From assembly GCF_913777145.1 (NCBI RefSeq), contig NZ_CAJYPS010000023.1:186001-250000 (forward strand): a stretch of DNA of 64,000 nt, written 5' to 3'. Source of the DNA: an uncultured Roseateles sp. (GTDB lineage Bacteria > Pseudomonadota > Gammaproteobacteria > Burkholderiales > Burkholderiaceae_C). The notes beneath the pieces were generated by a model, which worked only from the letters and a program-made list of their open reading frames with translations, was not told the origin of the DNA and did not search any database. Numbering within the stretch: the first letter of the stretch is position 1; each line of letters begins with the position of its first letter. A program made the position numbers and the translations under genes. Of this stretch, positions 44,566 to 54,337 are shown in pieces.

Positions 44566-46386
44566 ATGCGCAACACCCTCCCCCCCGCCCAGATCGCCAA
44601 GGCCGCGCTGCAGCGGCTGGCCCAGGCCCGCCTGGAGCCCACGCCCGAGAACTACAGCCGCGCCTACGCGATCGAGGCCGGCGGCGAGGCGCCCACCACC
44701 ACCCAGGTGCCCGAGCGGGTGCAGCAGCTGCTGTCGCGCCTCATCAGCCTGGCCCTGCCCAGCGGCCAGACGCGCCAGACGCTGCAGAACACGCTGCGCG
44801 AGCAGCGCTTCGACGAGTTGCTCAAGCAGGTGGACCAGCTGCTGGACAGCGCCGGCCCCGGCGCCCAGGCGGAGGCGCTGGCCCAGGCCATCGAGCGACT
44901 GATGCGCGGACTGGAGCGCGGCGGACGCCACTGGACGCTGGCGCGCCGCAAGGACGGCGTGGCGCGCGTGCTGGAACAGACCCGCACCGACAGCCCCAAG
45001 CTGGTGAAGCGCCTCAACCAGCTGATCGCCAGCTGGGCCAAGGACGAGGCCGGCGGGGAGGTCGAGACCGACCGCGATGGCGGCACGCCCAGCCAGTTCT
45101 TTGAAGACGTGCTGCAGGACGACAGCGGCTTCGATGCGCTGGCCGACGCCAACGCCCGCCCCGGTGCCACCGGATCAGGCGCCGGCGCCTGGCCCGACAT
45201 CGGCGCCGAGCTCAACGGCACGGTGCAGCACGCGCTGCGTTCGCCGGCCAGCGAGGCCACGCCGGCCGACGCGCTGATCCGCGAGCTGGACGCGGCCCAG
45301 GTCGAGCTGCGCAGCCAGGGCGCCAGCCCGGAACGCGCCGCCCAGATGGCCGCACTGTGCCTGCGCGCCCGCCACCTGCTGGACCACCGCCGCCACCTGT
45401 TCGACGAGCTGGGCGGCCTGTGCCGCGAGCTGTCGGCCAGCCTGGTGGACCTGGCCGAGGACGACTCCTGGGCCCACGGCCAGGCCGAGGCCATGAGCAA
45501 CACGCTGGCCCAGGGCCTGTCGGGCCGGGGTGTGCGCACCGTGTCCGAGCTGCTGTCGGGCACGCGCGAGCGCCAGCGTGCGCTGCGCGACGAGCGCACC
45601 AAGGCGCGCGATGCGCTCAAGGGCCTGATCCAGCGCATGCTCAGCGAACTGGGCGAACTGGGCCAGCACACCGACCGTTTCCAGAACAATGTAGGCCGCT
45701 ACGCGGACGCGATCGAGCAGGCCGACTCGCTGGAAAGCCTGGCCGGCACCGTGCGCGAGATGGTGGAGGAAAGCCGCAGCGTGCAGGGGCTGGTGGCCCA
45801 GACCCAGGCGCGGCTGACGCTGGAGCATGACCGCGCCAGCGCCCTCACCCAGCGCGTGGAAGAGCTGGAGGGCGAGCTGCGCCGGCTGTCCAACGAGGTG
45901 CACACCGACCAGCTCACCCAGGTCGCCAACCGCCGCGGGCTGATCAACGCCTTCGGCATCGAGCAGGCCAAGGCCGAGCGCGAGGAATCCCGCATCGCGC
46001 TGGCACTGCTGGACATCGACAACTTCAAGAAGCTCAACGACAGCCTGGGCCACCACGCGGGCGACATCGCGCTGAAGTCGCTGGCCGAACGGGCGCAGGC
46101 CTCGCTGCGCCCGGGCGACATGGTGGCCCGCTACGGCGGTGAGGAATTCGTGCTGATGCTGCCCGACACGCCGCTGGACGAAGCCCAGCAGGTGCTGGTG
46201 CGGCTGCAGCGCTCGCTGTCCGCGGCGCTGTTCCAGCACGACGGCAAGGACGTGTTCGTGACCTTCTCGGCCGGCGTCACGCTCTACCGGCCCGGCGAGA
46301 CGCTGGAGGCCGCGCTGGACCGTGCCGACGTGGCGCTGTACGAGGCCAAGCACACCGGCAAGAACCGCGCCTGCGTGGCGCCCTGA
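44566..46386 (+). CDS. Diguanylate cyclase (GGDEF) with long helical N-terminus
   Basis: A 606-residue protein. The first 430 residues are helical and rich in Gln, Arg, Leu and Ala with coiled-coil character. The C-terminal GGDEF domain has DQLTQVANRRGLINAF, ALALLDIDNFKKLNDSLGHHAGD and the active site GGEEF. An RPGD motif sits five residues before GGEEF, the correct position for an inhibitory c-di-GMP site. No membrane segments are evident. A GTG at 44557 would add three residues to the preferred ATG start. It lies next to the FliA and MCP genes, which suggests a link between c-di-GMP and motility. Confidence 0.85.
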   Translation: MRNTLPPAQIAKAALQRLAQARLEPTPENYSRAYAIEAGGEAPTTTQVPERVQQLLSRLISLALPSGQTRQTLQNTLREQRFDELLKQVDQLLDSAGPGAQAEALAQAIERLMRGLERGGRHWTLARRKDGVARVLEQTRTDSPKLVKRLNQLIASWAKDEAGGEVETDRDGGTPSQFFEDVLQDDSGFDALADANARPGATGSGAGAWPDIGAELNGTVQHALRSPASEATPADALIRELDAAQVELRSQGASPERAAQMAALCLRARHLLDHRRHLFDELGGLCRELSASLVDLAEDDSWAHGQAEAMSNTLAQGLSGRGVRTVSELLSGTRERQRALRDERTKARDALKGLIQRMLSELGELGQHTDRFQNNVGRYADAIEQADSLESLAGTVREMVEESRSVQGLVAQTQARLTLEHDRASALTQRVEELEGELRRLSNEVHTDQLTQVANRRGLINAFGIEQAKAEREESRIALALLDIDNFKKLNDSLGHHAGDIALKSLAERAQASLRPGDMVARYGGEEFVLMLPDTPLDEAQQVLVRLQRSLSAALFQHDGKDVFVTFSAGVTLYRPGETLEAALDRADVALYEAKHTGKNRACVAP

Positions 46387-46392
46387 GCGGGC

Positions 46393-47736
46393 TCAGAAGC
46401 CGAAGGCCAGGCGCAGGCCGCCCCAGTGCCGGCCGCCCACGACGATGGGCGCGGCCACTTCCTTCAGCAGCACATAGCGGCCGCCGCCCATGTCGCGGCG
46501 GTAGGTCTGCAGCAAAAAGGGCCGGGTGTTGCGCGCCGACGCCAGACCGGTGCGGTCGTTGAAGATGCGCCGGTAGCGGCTGTTGGCGGTGTTCCACAGC
46601 ACATCGCCGGGCCGCTGCGGCTGGCAGTACTTGCGGTTGTGCGTGGCCACATAGCCGTTGCGGTCGGCCGCGATGCAGTACACGACCTTGTCGCTGAAGC
46701 CCAGCACCGGCTCCTGCACCGCCGGGAACAGCCGGTCGGCCAGGGCGCTGAAGCGGGTCAGGTGTTGCTGGGGCTGGGTGCCGTCTATGGGCCGGTAGTT
46801 CTCGTCGAACAGGTCGGCGGCGCTGAGGCTGCCGTCGCGCAGCGCACGCTCCAGCAGATCGGCGATCTCGCCCGCGGCCGCCTGGGCGGCGCGTATGAAG
46901 GGCGCGTCATCCACCTCCACGCCGCTCTCGGCGATCTGCTCGATCAGGTCCTCGGACATGCGCAGGAAGCGGTCGCTGCCGTCGAAGGCGATCTTGAGGC
47001 CGTGGTTGGCCTGCTGCACCTCACGCCCCAGCTCGGACGCGCGCTCGTTGAGCAACTGCACCTGGCGGCCGCTCTGCTCGGCCGAGCTGGCAATGCGCGC
47101 CACGTCAGAGGCCACGCCGTTGAAGGCGGCGTGGATCTGGCTGGGGCGTTCACCGTGCTCGGAGAGCTCGTCGATGAAATGGTCGATGCGGGTCTGCAGC
47201 GTCGCGATCGCGCCGACGATGGCCTTGGATGAGGATTCCACCTGACCCGCCAGCGCCTTCACCGCCTCGGCCACCACCGCGAAGCCGCGCCCGGCCTCGC
47301 CGGCATGCTTGGCCTCGACCGCGGCGTTGAACGCCACCAGACGGGTCTGCAGCGAGATCTTGGTGATCTCGGCCGCCGCGCCGGACACCTGGGCCAGCGT
47401 GGCCGCCATGTCGCCCACCTCGCCGCCGACCTGGCTCAGCGCTGCTCGGGCCTTGTGCACCGCGGCATCGCTGGCAGCAGTGGCGGTGGTGATCGCGGCC
47501 TGGGCCTGACTGATCTGCTGCAGCTGCTCCGCCAGCGCCTGCATGGCCTGGACCTGCGACTGCATCACGCGCTGGGTGTCTTCGAGCGCACCGCGCACCT
47601 CGGCCGCATCCTTGCCGACATGGGAGACCGAACGCGCCAGCCGCCTGACGATCTCCAGGCCGGCACCACCCTCACGGGCGGGCGCTTCGGGGGTGGGTGC
47701 CGCTGGCGCGGCGCTGGCCTTGGGCCATCTGAACAT
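46393..47736 (-). CDS. Soluble methyl-accepting chemotaxis protein with C-terminal sensor region
   Basis: A 447-residue receptor without obvious membrane helices. The signalling hairpin is in the first half: EITKISLQTRLVAFNAAVEA followed by KHAGEAGRGFAVVAEAVKAL. The C-terminal half (about 260-447) is a separate domain with FSDKVVYCIAADRNGYVATHN, QPQRPGDVLWN and VLLKEVAAPIVVGGRHWGG, a Cache-like pattern. The order hairpin-then-sensor is the reverse of classical MCPs and implies a cytoplasmic signal. It lies immediately downstream of fliA. Confidence 0.86.
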   Translation of the reverse strand: MFRWPKASAAPAAPTPEAPAREGGAGLEIVRRLARSVSHVGKDAAEVRGALEDTQRVMQSQVQAMQALAEQLQQISQAQAAITTATAASDAAVHKARAALSQVGGEVGDMAATLAQVSGAAAEITKISLQTRLVAFNAAVEAKHAGEAGRGFAVVAEAVKALAGQVESSSKAIVGAIATLQTRIDHFIDELSEHGERPSQIHAAFNGVASDVARIASSAEQSGRQVQLLNERASELGREVQQANHGLKIAFDGSDRFLRMSEDLIEQIAESGVEVDDAPFIRAAQAAAGEIADLLERALRDGSLSAADLFDENYRPIDGTQPQQHLTRFSALADRLFPAVQEPVLGFSDKVVYCIAADRNGYVATHNRKYCQPQRPGDVLWNTANSRYRRIFNDRTGLASARNTRPFLLQTYRRDMGGGRYVLLKEVAAPIVVGGRHWGGLRLAFGF

Positions 47737-47783
47737 GCGCTTGTCCCCTGCTTGTTGTCAGCCGGAGCCTGCGCAGCCCGGCC

Positions 47784-48497
47784 TCACCATTCACGCAGCT
47801 TAACGCGCAACCTGGCGATCGACTGACTGTGTAGCTGGCAGACACGCGACTCCGTGACCTTGAGCACGGCCGCGATCTCCTTGAGGTTCATGTCGTGCTC
47901 GTAGTACATGCTCATCACGAACTGCTCGCGCTCGGGCAGGTTCTTGATCGCGGCCACCAGCGCCTCGCGCATGCGGTGGTCCTGCAGCAGGTGCAGCGGG
48001 TTGCTGGCCTCGTCGGCCACGTGGCGGTCGAGAAAGTCCTCGTCGCCGTCGTCGCCGCTCATGTCTTCCAGGTAGACCAGCTGGGTGCCGCGCACCTTGC
48101 CGAGCAGCTCCTGGTAGTCGGCCAGCGCCAGGCCCATTTCGGCAGCGATCTCGGCCTCGCTGGGCGCGCGGCCCAGGCGCTGCTCGACCTTGTGCACCGC
48201 GGCCTCGATCTCGCGCTGCTGGCGGCGCGTACCGCGGCTCATCCAGTCGCCGCCGCGCAGTTCGTCCAGCATCGCGCCGCGTATGCGCTGGGTCGCGAAG
48301 GTCTCGAACTGCACGCCCTGCGCCGCGTCGAAGCGCGACAGCGCATCGGTCAGCCCGATCAGCCCCACCTGGATCAGGTCGTCCACTTCCACATTCGCGG
48401 GCAGCTTGGCCACCATCTGGTGGGCCAGGCGTCGCACCAGCGGGCTGTACTGATGGATCAGCGTGCTGTTGTCGAGGCGGCCTTTGGGCGTGTACAT
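47784..48497 (-). CDS. fliA: Flagellar sigma factor FliA (sigma-28)
   Basis: A 237-residue sigma factor for late flagellar genes. Region 2 (LPANVEVDDLIQVGLIGLTDAL, then FETFATQRIRGAMLDELR), region 3 (VHKVEQRLGRAPSEAEIA) and region 4 (NLPEREQFVMSMYYEHDM, then NLKEIAAVLKVTESRVCQL) are all present. Start MYTPKGR. It follows the FlhG-like gene in the leftward flhBAFG-fliA-MCP block. Matching promoters are seen upstream of flgM, motA and perhaps the gene at 54569; FlgM is its antagonist. Confidence 0.95.
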   Translation of the reverse strand: MYTPKGRLDNSTLIHQYSPLVRRLAHQMVAKLPANVEVDDLIQVGLIGLTDALSRFDAAQGVQFETFATQRIRGAMLDELRGGDWMSRGTRRQQREIEAAVHKVEQRLGRAPSEAEIAAEMGLALADYQELLGKVRGTQLVYLEDMSGDDGDEDFLDRHVADEASNPLHLLQDHRMREALVAAIKNLPEREQFVMSMYYEHDMNLKEIAAVLKVTESRVCQLHSQSIARLRVKLREW

Positions 48498-48518
48498 GGT
48501 CAGCTCCGGCGGCGGAAT

Positions 48519-49310
48519 TCAGTGGGCGATGACAAGGGGGCCGGTCGCCGTGCGCGCCGGGCGCAACGGGATCGCATCGGGGGAGGAGGCGTCCAGCGCC
48601 GCCCCGGGGGGCGCCGCCAGCAGCAGCTCGCGCGCCAGGTGGCGCAGTTCGGGCGACAGCGGCGCGGACGCCGAGGCGCGCGGGTCCAGGCAGGCCCAGT
48701 CACGCAGCACCGCGCCGAGGAAGCCGTCGGCGCAGGAGGAAAGCTGTTGCGCGATGCGAGTGGCCACGCGCAGCTGAGGATGGCAGGCCATCAGCAGACT
48801 GTAGACCATCAGGCCCGCACGTTGCGTGAGCCATTTCATGCCCGCGTAGGCTTCGGTGACGCTGGTGGGGTCGCTGTCGGCCAGCAGCAGCGGGCGCACC
48901 TCGCGCAGCGACACCACGCGGGCCAGTTCGGCAGCGCTGGCGTGCAGCAGCACCACGTCGGCCTGCGGCGCCGCGGCGGCCACCGCCTCCAGAAAGCCCG
49001 CGGCCGAGCCGTTGGCATTGGTGTAGCGCAAGGGCAGGCCGCGCGCGGCCAGGTAGGACACGCGGCGCGACAGCGGTTCTATGCAGTTGGACAGATCCAC
49101 CTGGGCCAGCTCCGACGGCGCGGGCGAGCGCTCGCCGGCATCCACCACCAGCGTGTGCAGGCCCAGCTCGGCGAAGGCCGCGCACAGCGCCTCCAGCAGC
49201 ACGCTGGAGGCCGCCACCTGCGGGTTGCTGACCACCGGCACGAAGCGCAGCTTGGACGCCGCGAACAGGCGGCGCAGGCCGTGGGCTTGGTCTTGGGGCA
49301 GGTCTCGCAT
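48519..49310 (-). CDS. FlhG/FleN-like MinD-family protein lacking the P-loop
   Basis: A 263-residue protein in the flhG position between flhF and fliA. FlhG is a MinD-type ATPase that limits flagellar number through FlhF. Here the N-terminal DQAHGLRRLF (about 7-16), the FlhF-activating motif, is kept. The deviant Walker A site is gone, however: the expected GKGGVGKT region reads SNPQVAASSVLLEA. The switch motifs are also degenerate. The remaining layout (VDAGERSP, VLLHASAAELARVVS, VYSLLMACHPQLRVATRIAQQL) follows MinD/FlhG folds. It probably cannot hydrolyse ATP. Confidence 0.75.
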   Translation of the reverse strand: MRDLPQDQAHGLRRLFAASKLRFVPVVSNPQVAASSVLLEALCAAFAELGLHTLVVDAGERSPAPSELAQVDLSNCIEPLSRRVSYLAARGLPLRYTNANGSAAGFLEAVAAAAPQADVVLLHASAAELARVVSLREVRPLLLADSDPTSVTEAYAGMKWLTQRAGLMVYSLLMACHPQLRVATRIAQQLSSCADGFLGAVLRDWACLDPRASASAPLSPELRHLARELLLAAPPGAALDASSPDAIPLRPARTATGPLVIAH

Positions 49311-49321
49311 GGGCGGGGCGT

Positions 49322-50986
49322 TCAGTGCAGGGCGGCCGGCAGTTCGGCGTCGCTGAGCGGCGCGCCGGCAAAGATCAGGTTCACATCGGCGCTGTCCATG
49401 CGCCAGGCACCGGCGGCCGGGCTCTTCAGCGCGCGCTGCACCAGCGCGGCAGCCGACAGGCGATGCCAGTCCTCGGGCACGCGCTGGCCGTTGGCCACGC
49501 CCAGCACCTTGAGCTTGTGGCGGATCAGCGTGTCCAGCGAGGGCGCCAGCTTCACCGCCTCGTCGATCTTGCTGAGCACCACGCCCTCGCAGGCGGCGGC
49601 CTTCCAGGCGTTGACCACGTCTTCTATGGTCTCGCCCTGCTGGGCCGCGTTGATGACCAGCAGCTTCTTGATGCTGGGGTGGGCCAGCATCTGCAGCAGA
49701 TCCTGCGTGCGGCTGTCGCGCTGGGCCATGCCGGCGGTATCGATCAGCACCAGCTTCTTGCTGGACAGCAGGTCCAGCAGATCGTCCAGCGACGCGCGGT
49801 CATGCGCGGTGTGCACCGGCACGCCCAGGATGCGGCCATAGGCGCGCAGCTGCTCGTGGGCGCCGACGCGGTAGGCGTCCAGCGTGATCAGGCCCAGCTG
49901 GCTGGCACCGTGCTTGGTGGCGAAGTGCGCGGCCAGCTTGGCGGTGGTGGTGGTCTTGCCCACGCCGGTGGAGCCGATCAGCGCGAACACGCCGCCACGG
50001 TCCTCGATCGCGGGCGCGGCCTCGTCGGCCAGCAGATTGCGCGACAGCACATGGCCGGCCCAGGCCAGCTCGTCGCTCGGCTCCTGGCCGGAAGCGGGCT
50101 TGAAGTCGGCCGGGCAGCTCTCGGCCAGCTTGCGCACCAGTGCCGGGCTGAAGCCCAGCTCCAGCAGCTTCTGGGTCAGGCGGGCCGGCACCGGCTGGCG
50201 CTGCAGCTTTTCCATGAAGGCCAGCGAGGAGAAGCGCTCCTCGATGAGGCCGCGCACCTGGCGCAGCTCGTTCATCATGTCCATCTGCTCGCGGCGGCTG
50301 CGCGGCGCCTGGTCGGGCAGATCGCGCGGCGCATCGACCACGTCGCTCAGCGACGGCACCGGACGGGCCGAGCCGGCATCGGGCAGGCGGATCTCGTCGC
50401 GCAGCACCGGCGGCGCACGGCGCGGCGCGGGCTGCTGGGGCGGCGCCACCTCGACCGGTGCGGCGCGGCGCGGGTTCAGCGCGGCCATGGCCTCGGCGGC
50501 ACGACGCTCGCGCTGCTGGCGCACCTCTTCCAGCGAGGCCACCGGCGGCCGCGGCGTCGGCGCAGGGGCGCGCTGGGGCGCGGCCATCGCGGGGGCCGGA
50601 TCGGGCTGGCCGCTCATCTCGGCCTGGCGGCGACGCAGCACGCGCTCGCGCACATAGTCCTGGAAGGACAGCGTGCTCATCGCCAGCTGCTGCACGTCAC
50701 CCCCGACCTCGGCGCCAAAGCTGGGCTCCAGGCGGGCGCGCTCGGCAAAGCTGCCGCGCGGGCTGGGTGCCATGGGCGCGGGCGGGCTGACCGGACGCGC
50801 CACGGTGCGCGGCACGGCGGCGGCCAGCTGCTCGATGTGACCCATGCCCTCGGGGGCCATGGCCAGCACCTCCACGCCCTCGGCGCAGGGCTTGTTGGAC
50901 AGCACGATCGCCTCGGGGCCGAAGGCCTGCTTGACCAGCGCGAGGGCCTCGCGCGAGCTGCGGGCGGTGAACTTGCGGACGTTCAT
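49322..50986 (-). CDS. flhF: Flagellar placement SRP-like GTPase FlhF
   Basis: A 554-residue SIMIBI-class GTPase that helps set the flagellar pole and number. The N-terminal B domain (MNVRKFTARSSREALALVKQAF) is followed by a long Pro/Arg/Ala-rich linker and the NG domain. G1 is GSTGVGKTTTTAKLAAHFA, then ITLDAYRVGAHEQL (G2 region), LIDTAGM (G3) and VVLSKIDEAV (G4-like). The linker is long and low in complexity. It is transcribed with flhA and the FlhG-like gene (11-base gap). Confidence 0.93.
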   Translation of the reverse strand: MNVRKFTARSSREALALVKQAFGPEAIVLSNKPCAEGVEVLAMAPEGMGHIEQLAAAVPRTVARPVSPPAPMAPSPRGSFAERARLEPSFGAEVGGDVQQLAMSTLSFQDYVRERVLRRRQAEMSGQPDPAPAMAAPQRAPAPTPRPPVASLEEVRQQRERRAAEAMAALNPRRAAPVEVAPPQQPAPRRAPPVLRDEIRLPDAGSARPVPSLSDVVDAPRDLPDQAPRSRREQMDMMNELRQVRGLIEERFSSLAFMEKLQRQPVPARLTQKLLELGFSPALVRKLAESCPADFKPASGQEPSDELAWAGHVLSRNLLADEAAPAIEDRGGVFALIGSTGVGKTTTTAKLAAHFATKHGASQLGLITLDAYRVGAHEQLRAYGRILGVPVHTAHDRASLDDLLDLLSSKKLVLIDTAGMAQRDSRTQDLLQMLAHPSIKKLLVINAAQQGETIEDVVNAWKAAACEGVVLSKIDEAVKLAPSLDTLIRHKLKVLGVANGQRVPEDWHRLSAAALVQRALKSPAAGAWRMDSADVNLIFAGAPLSDAELPAALH

Positions 50987-51083
50987 GGAGCCTCCTGCCG
51001 GGCCGTGGCGCGGGCGGCCGGGGCCACCTCAGCACGCTGCCGTGGGTTGCGCTGCGGGCGGGCCGCAGGCGGGATGGAACGGG

Positions 51084-53174
51084 TCATGCCGCGCCTCCGA
51101 TGATGGAGCCGATGCGTATCGTGTGGGTCTCGGGAATCTCGCTGTGGCCCAGCACCTTCAGACGCGGCGCGGCGCGCTTGAGCAGGCGCGCCATGGGCGC
51201 ACGGATCAGGTCCGGCACCAGCAGCGCCGCGGGCACGCCGCGGTCTTCCTGCTTTTGCGCGTTCTCGGCCGCGCTGCGCGCCAGCGTGTCGGCCACACCC
51301 GGGTCCAGTGCGGCGCCGTGGGGCGAGTTCAGCGCCTGCGTGACCAGGCGCTCCAGCTCGGGCTCCAGCGCGATCACGTCCAGCTCCTTCACCGAGCCGT
51401 AGATCTGCTGCACGATGGCCGGCGCGATGTGGATGCGGATGCGGCGGGCCAGCTCGGCCGGGTCGGTCACGCTGGCCGCGTTCTCGGCGATGGATTCGAC
51501 GACGGAGCGCATGTCGCGGATGTGCACGCCCTCCTCCAGCAGCAGCTGGAGCACGCGTTGCAGGGTGGCGATGCTGACCATCTTGGGAATCACGTCTTCG
51601 ATCAGTTGGGGCGCCTGCTTGGTGAGGTGATCCACCAGAGCCTGCGTTTCCACGCGGCCCAACAACTTGGCCGCGTGCACTTGCATCAAGTGTGAAAGGT
51701 GGGTGGCCACGACAGTCGAGCAATCAACCACCGTAAAGCCGCTCATTTGGGCCATCTCCCGCTGGCGCTCTTCTATCCACACCGCCGGCAATCCGAAGGC
51801 GGGGTCGGTGGTGGCGGTGCCTATCAGCTTCTGCGTCGCATGGCCGGGATTGATCGCCAGCCACATGCCGGGAAAGGCCTCGGCCTCGCCGACCACCGCG
51901 CCACGCAGCGTGATGCGGTACTGGCTGGGGCGCAGCTCCAGGTTGTCGCGGATGTGCACCGGCGGCGGCAGGAAGCCGACCTCCTGCGCAAACTTGCGCC
52001 GCACGCCCTTGATGCGCGACAGCAGGTCGCCCTCGCGGGTCTTGTCCACCAGCGCGATCAGGCGGTAGCCCACCTCCAGGCCCAGCGTGTCCACCGGCAC
52101 CAGGTCGTCCCAGCTGGCCTCGGTATTGGGCTCGGCCTGGGGCACGATGGGCTTGACCGCCGCCGCGGCCTGGGCGCGCTGCTCGCGGCGGCGCAGCCAC
52201 CAGGCCAGGTAGCCCAGCGCAGACGCGATCAGCAGGAACACCACGTGCGGCATGCCGGGGATCAGGCCCAGCGCGCCGATGACGCCGGCGGTGATGGCCA
52301 TGGACTTGGCCGAGCCGAACACCTGGCCGCCGATCTGCGCGCCGATGTCCTTGTCGCTGCCCACGCGCGACACCACCATGGCCGCGGCCACCGAGATCAG
52401 CAGCGCCGGCACCTGGGCCACCAGCGCATCGCCCACCGCGAGAAGGATGTAGCTGTCGGCCGCCTGGCCGGCCGAGAGGCCATGCTGGGCCACGCCGATG
52501 ATGAAGCCGCCGACGATGTTGATCGCCAGAATCAGCATGCCCGCGATTGCGTCGCCGCGCACGAACTTGCTGGCACCGTCCATGGAGCCGAAGAAGTCGG
52601 CCTCGTCGCCCAGCTCGGCGCGGCGGCGCTTGGCCTCGGCCTCGTTGATCAGGCCGGCGTTGAGGTCGGCGTCCACCGCCATCTGCTTGCCGGGCATCGC
52701 GTCCAGCGTGAAGCGCGCGCCCACCTCGGCGATGCGCTCCGCACCCTTGGTCACCACGATGAAGTTGATGACCACCAGGATGGCGAACACGATCAGGCCG
52801 ACCGCGAAATTGCCGCCGATCAGGAAGTGGCCGAAGGCCTCGATCACGCGGCCCGCCGCGCCGGTGCCGGTGTGGCCCTCCAGCAGCACCACGCGGGTGG
52901 AGGCCACATTCAGCGACAGGCGCATCAGCGTGGTCAGCAGCAGCACGGTCGGGAAGGCCGCGAAGTCCAGCGGCTTCACCATGTGGGCCGCCACCATCAT
53001 CACCATCACCGCCATCGCGATGTTGAAGGTGAACAGCAGGTCCAGCACGAAGGGTGGCAGCGGCAGCACCATCATGGACAGCACCAGCAGCACCGCGATG
53101 GGCGCGCCCAGCGCGGCAATGACACCGGCTCGCGGGCCCAGCAGGGCCTGCAGACGCTGGATCACCTCATTCAT
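51084..53174 (-). CDS. flhA: Flagellar export gate protein FlhA
   Basis: A 696-residue inner-membrane export gate subunit. The N-terminal half has eight predicted helices and the FHIPEP region with ARFTLDAMPGKQMAVDADLN and AGLINEAEAKRRRAEL. The C-terminal cytoplasmic domain (about 360-696) docks chaperone-substrate complexes, including those delivered by FlgN. The start overlaps the flhB stop by four bases (coordinates 53171-53174). The length equals that of typical FlhA (about 692). Confidence 0.97.
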   Translation of the reverse strand: MNEVIQRLQALLGPRAGVIAALGAPIAVLLVLSMMVLPLPPFVLDLLFTFNIAMAVMVMMVAAHMVKPLDFAAFPTVLLLTTLMRLSLNVASTRVVLLEGHTGTGAAGRVIEAFGHFLIGGNFAVGLIVFAILVVINFIVVTKGAERIAEVGARFTLDAMPGKQMAVDADLNAGLINEAEAKRRRAELGDEADFFGSMDGASKFVRGDAIAGMLILAINIVGGFIIGVAQHGLSAGQAADSYILLAVGDALVAQVPALLISVAAAMVVSRVGSDKDIGAQIGGQVFGSAKSMAITAGVIGALGLIPGMPHVVFLLIASALGYLAWWLRRREQRAQAAAAVKPIVPQAEPNTEASWDDLVPVDTLGLEVGYRLIALVDKTREGDLLSRIKGVRRKFAQEVGFLPPPVHIRDNLELRPSQYRITLRGAVVGEAEAFPGMWLAINPGHATQKLIGTATTDPAFGLPAVWIEERQREMAQMSGFTVVDCSTVVATHLSHLMQVHAAKLLGRVETQALVDHLTKQAPQLIEDVIPKMVSIATLQRVLQLLLEEGVHIRDMRSVVESIAENAASVTDPAELARRIRIHIAPAIVQQIYGSVKELDVIALEPELERLVTQALNSPHGAALDPGVADTLARSAAENAQKQEDRGVPAALLVPDLIRAPMARLLKRAAPRLKVLGHSEIPETHTIRIGSIIGGAA

Positions 53175-54337
53175 TCGTCGCCATCCTCATCGGGCACCCA
53201 GCCCGGTTGGTTGTGCGGGTCCAGCTCCGGCGGCACGGCCGGATGCGGCTCGGGCGGCAGCGCGGCGCGCGCGGCCAGCGCGGCGCGCAGCTGGTAGACA
53301 TAGGCCAGCACCTGGGCCACGGCGCCGAACAGCGCGGCCGGGATCTCGTGGTCCAGCTTGGCGTGGGCGTACAGCGCCCGCGCCAGCATGGGCTGCTGGA
53401 GCACCGGCACCTTGGAGTCCTTGGCCAGGTCGCGGATGCGCAGCGCCAGCAGGTCCGCGCCCTTGGCCACCACGCGCGGCGCGCTCATCTTGGCCTCGTC
53501 GTACTTCAGCGCCACCGCATAGTGGGTGGGGTTCATCACCACCAGGTCGGCCTGGGGCACGGCCGCCAGCATGCGGCGCTTGGCCATCTCGCGCATGCGC
53601 GAGCGCAGCCGGGCCTTGACCTCGGCATTGCCCTCCAGCTCCTTCATTTCCTGCTTGGCCTCTTCGCGGCTCATGCGCAGGCGACGCAGCCACAGCTGGC
53701 GCTGCAGCGGCACGTCGATGGCGGCAAACAGCGCCAGCGCCAGCGCCAGCAGCGCCAGCCCGCCCAGCAACTGCTGACCCGCGTAGGCCAGCGCCGAGGG
53801 CAGCGGCACCGCCATGATGCTCACATAGGCGGCCAGCCGGTCCTTGAGCACCAGCGCGCCCACCACCCCCAGCACCAGCGCCAGCAGCACCGCCTTCAGC
53901 GCCGCACCGAAGCCCTGGCCGGTGAACAGCCGGCCCAGGCCCTCCAGCGGGTTGAGATGGGAGAAGCGAGGCATCAGCGGCTTGAGCGTCCAGTTCCAGC
54001 CGCCGCCCGCCACATGGCTGGCCACGGCCACCACCAGCATCACCGCGGCGATGGGGCCCATCACGCTGGCGAACACCAGCGTCATCTCGACCAGGCGTTC
54101 GCTCATGAAGCCCTTGTCCGCCAGCAGCTGCGCATCGAAATGCAGGCCCTTGACCAGCATCTGCCGCAGCCGCTCGACGATGGGGCCACTGCCCGCCGCC
54201 AGCACCGCACCGCCCGCAACCATCATCGCGAAGTGCGGCAGGTCGCGCGAGCGCGGCAGCTGGCCCTCGGCGCGCGATCTCTGGATCTTTTTCGCCGAGG
54301 CGGGAAGGTTGCGGTCTTGTGCGTCTTGGTCGGCCAT
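53171..54337 (-). CDS. flhB: Flagellar export switch protein FlhB
   Basis: A 388-residue inner-membrane protein that changes export specificity from rod/hook to filament type. Four helices lie in the first 215 residues. The autocleavage site NPTH is visible (VMNPTHYAVALKYDE). The tail is Pro/Glu/His-rich. The start is MADQDAQDRNLPASAKK. It heads the leftward flhB-flhA-flhF-flhG-like-fliA-MCP block. Confidence 0.96.
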   Translation of the reverse strand: MADQDAQDRNLPASAKKIQRSRAEGQLPRSRDLPHFAMMVAGGAVLAAGSGPIVERLRQMLVKGLHFDAQLLADKGFMSERLVEMTLVFASVMGPIAAVMLVVAVASHVAGGGWNWTLKPLMPRFSHLNPLEGLGRLFTGQGFGAALKAVLLALVLGVVGALVLKDRLAAYVSIMAVPLPSALAYAGQQLLGGLALLALALALFAAIDVPLQRQLWLRRLRMSREEAKQEMKELEGNAEVKARLRSRMREMAKRRMLAAVPQADLVVMNPTHYAVALKYDEAKMSAPRVVAKGADLLALRIRDLAKDSKVPVLQQPMLARALYAHAKLDHEIPAALFGAVAQVLAYVYQLRAALAARAALPPEPHPAVPPELDPHNQPGWVPDEDGDE

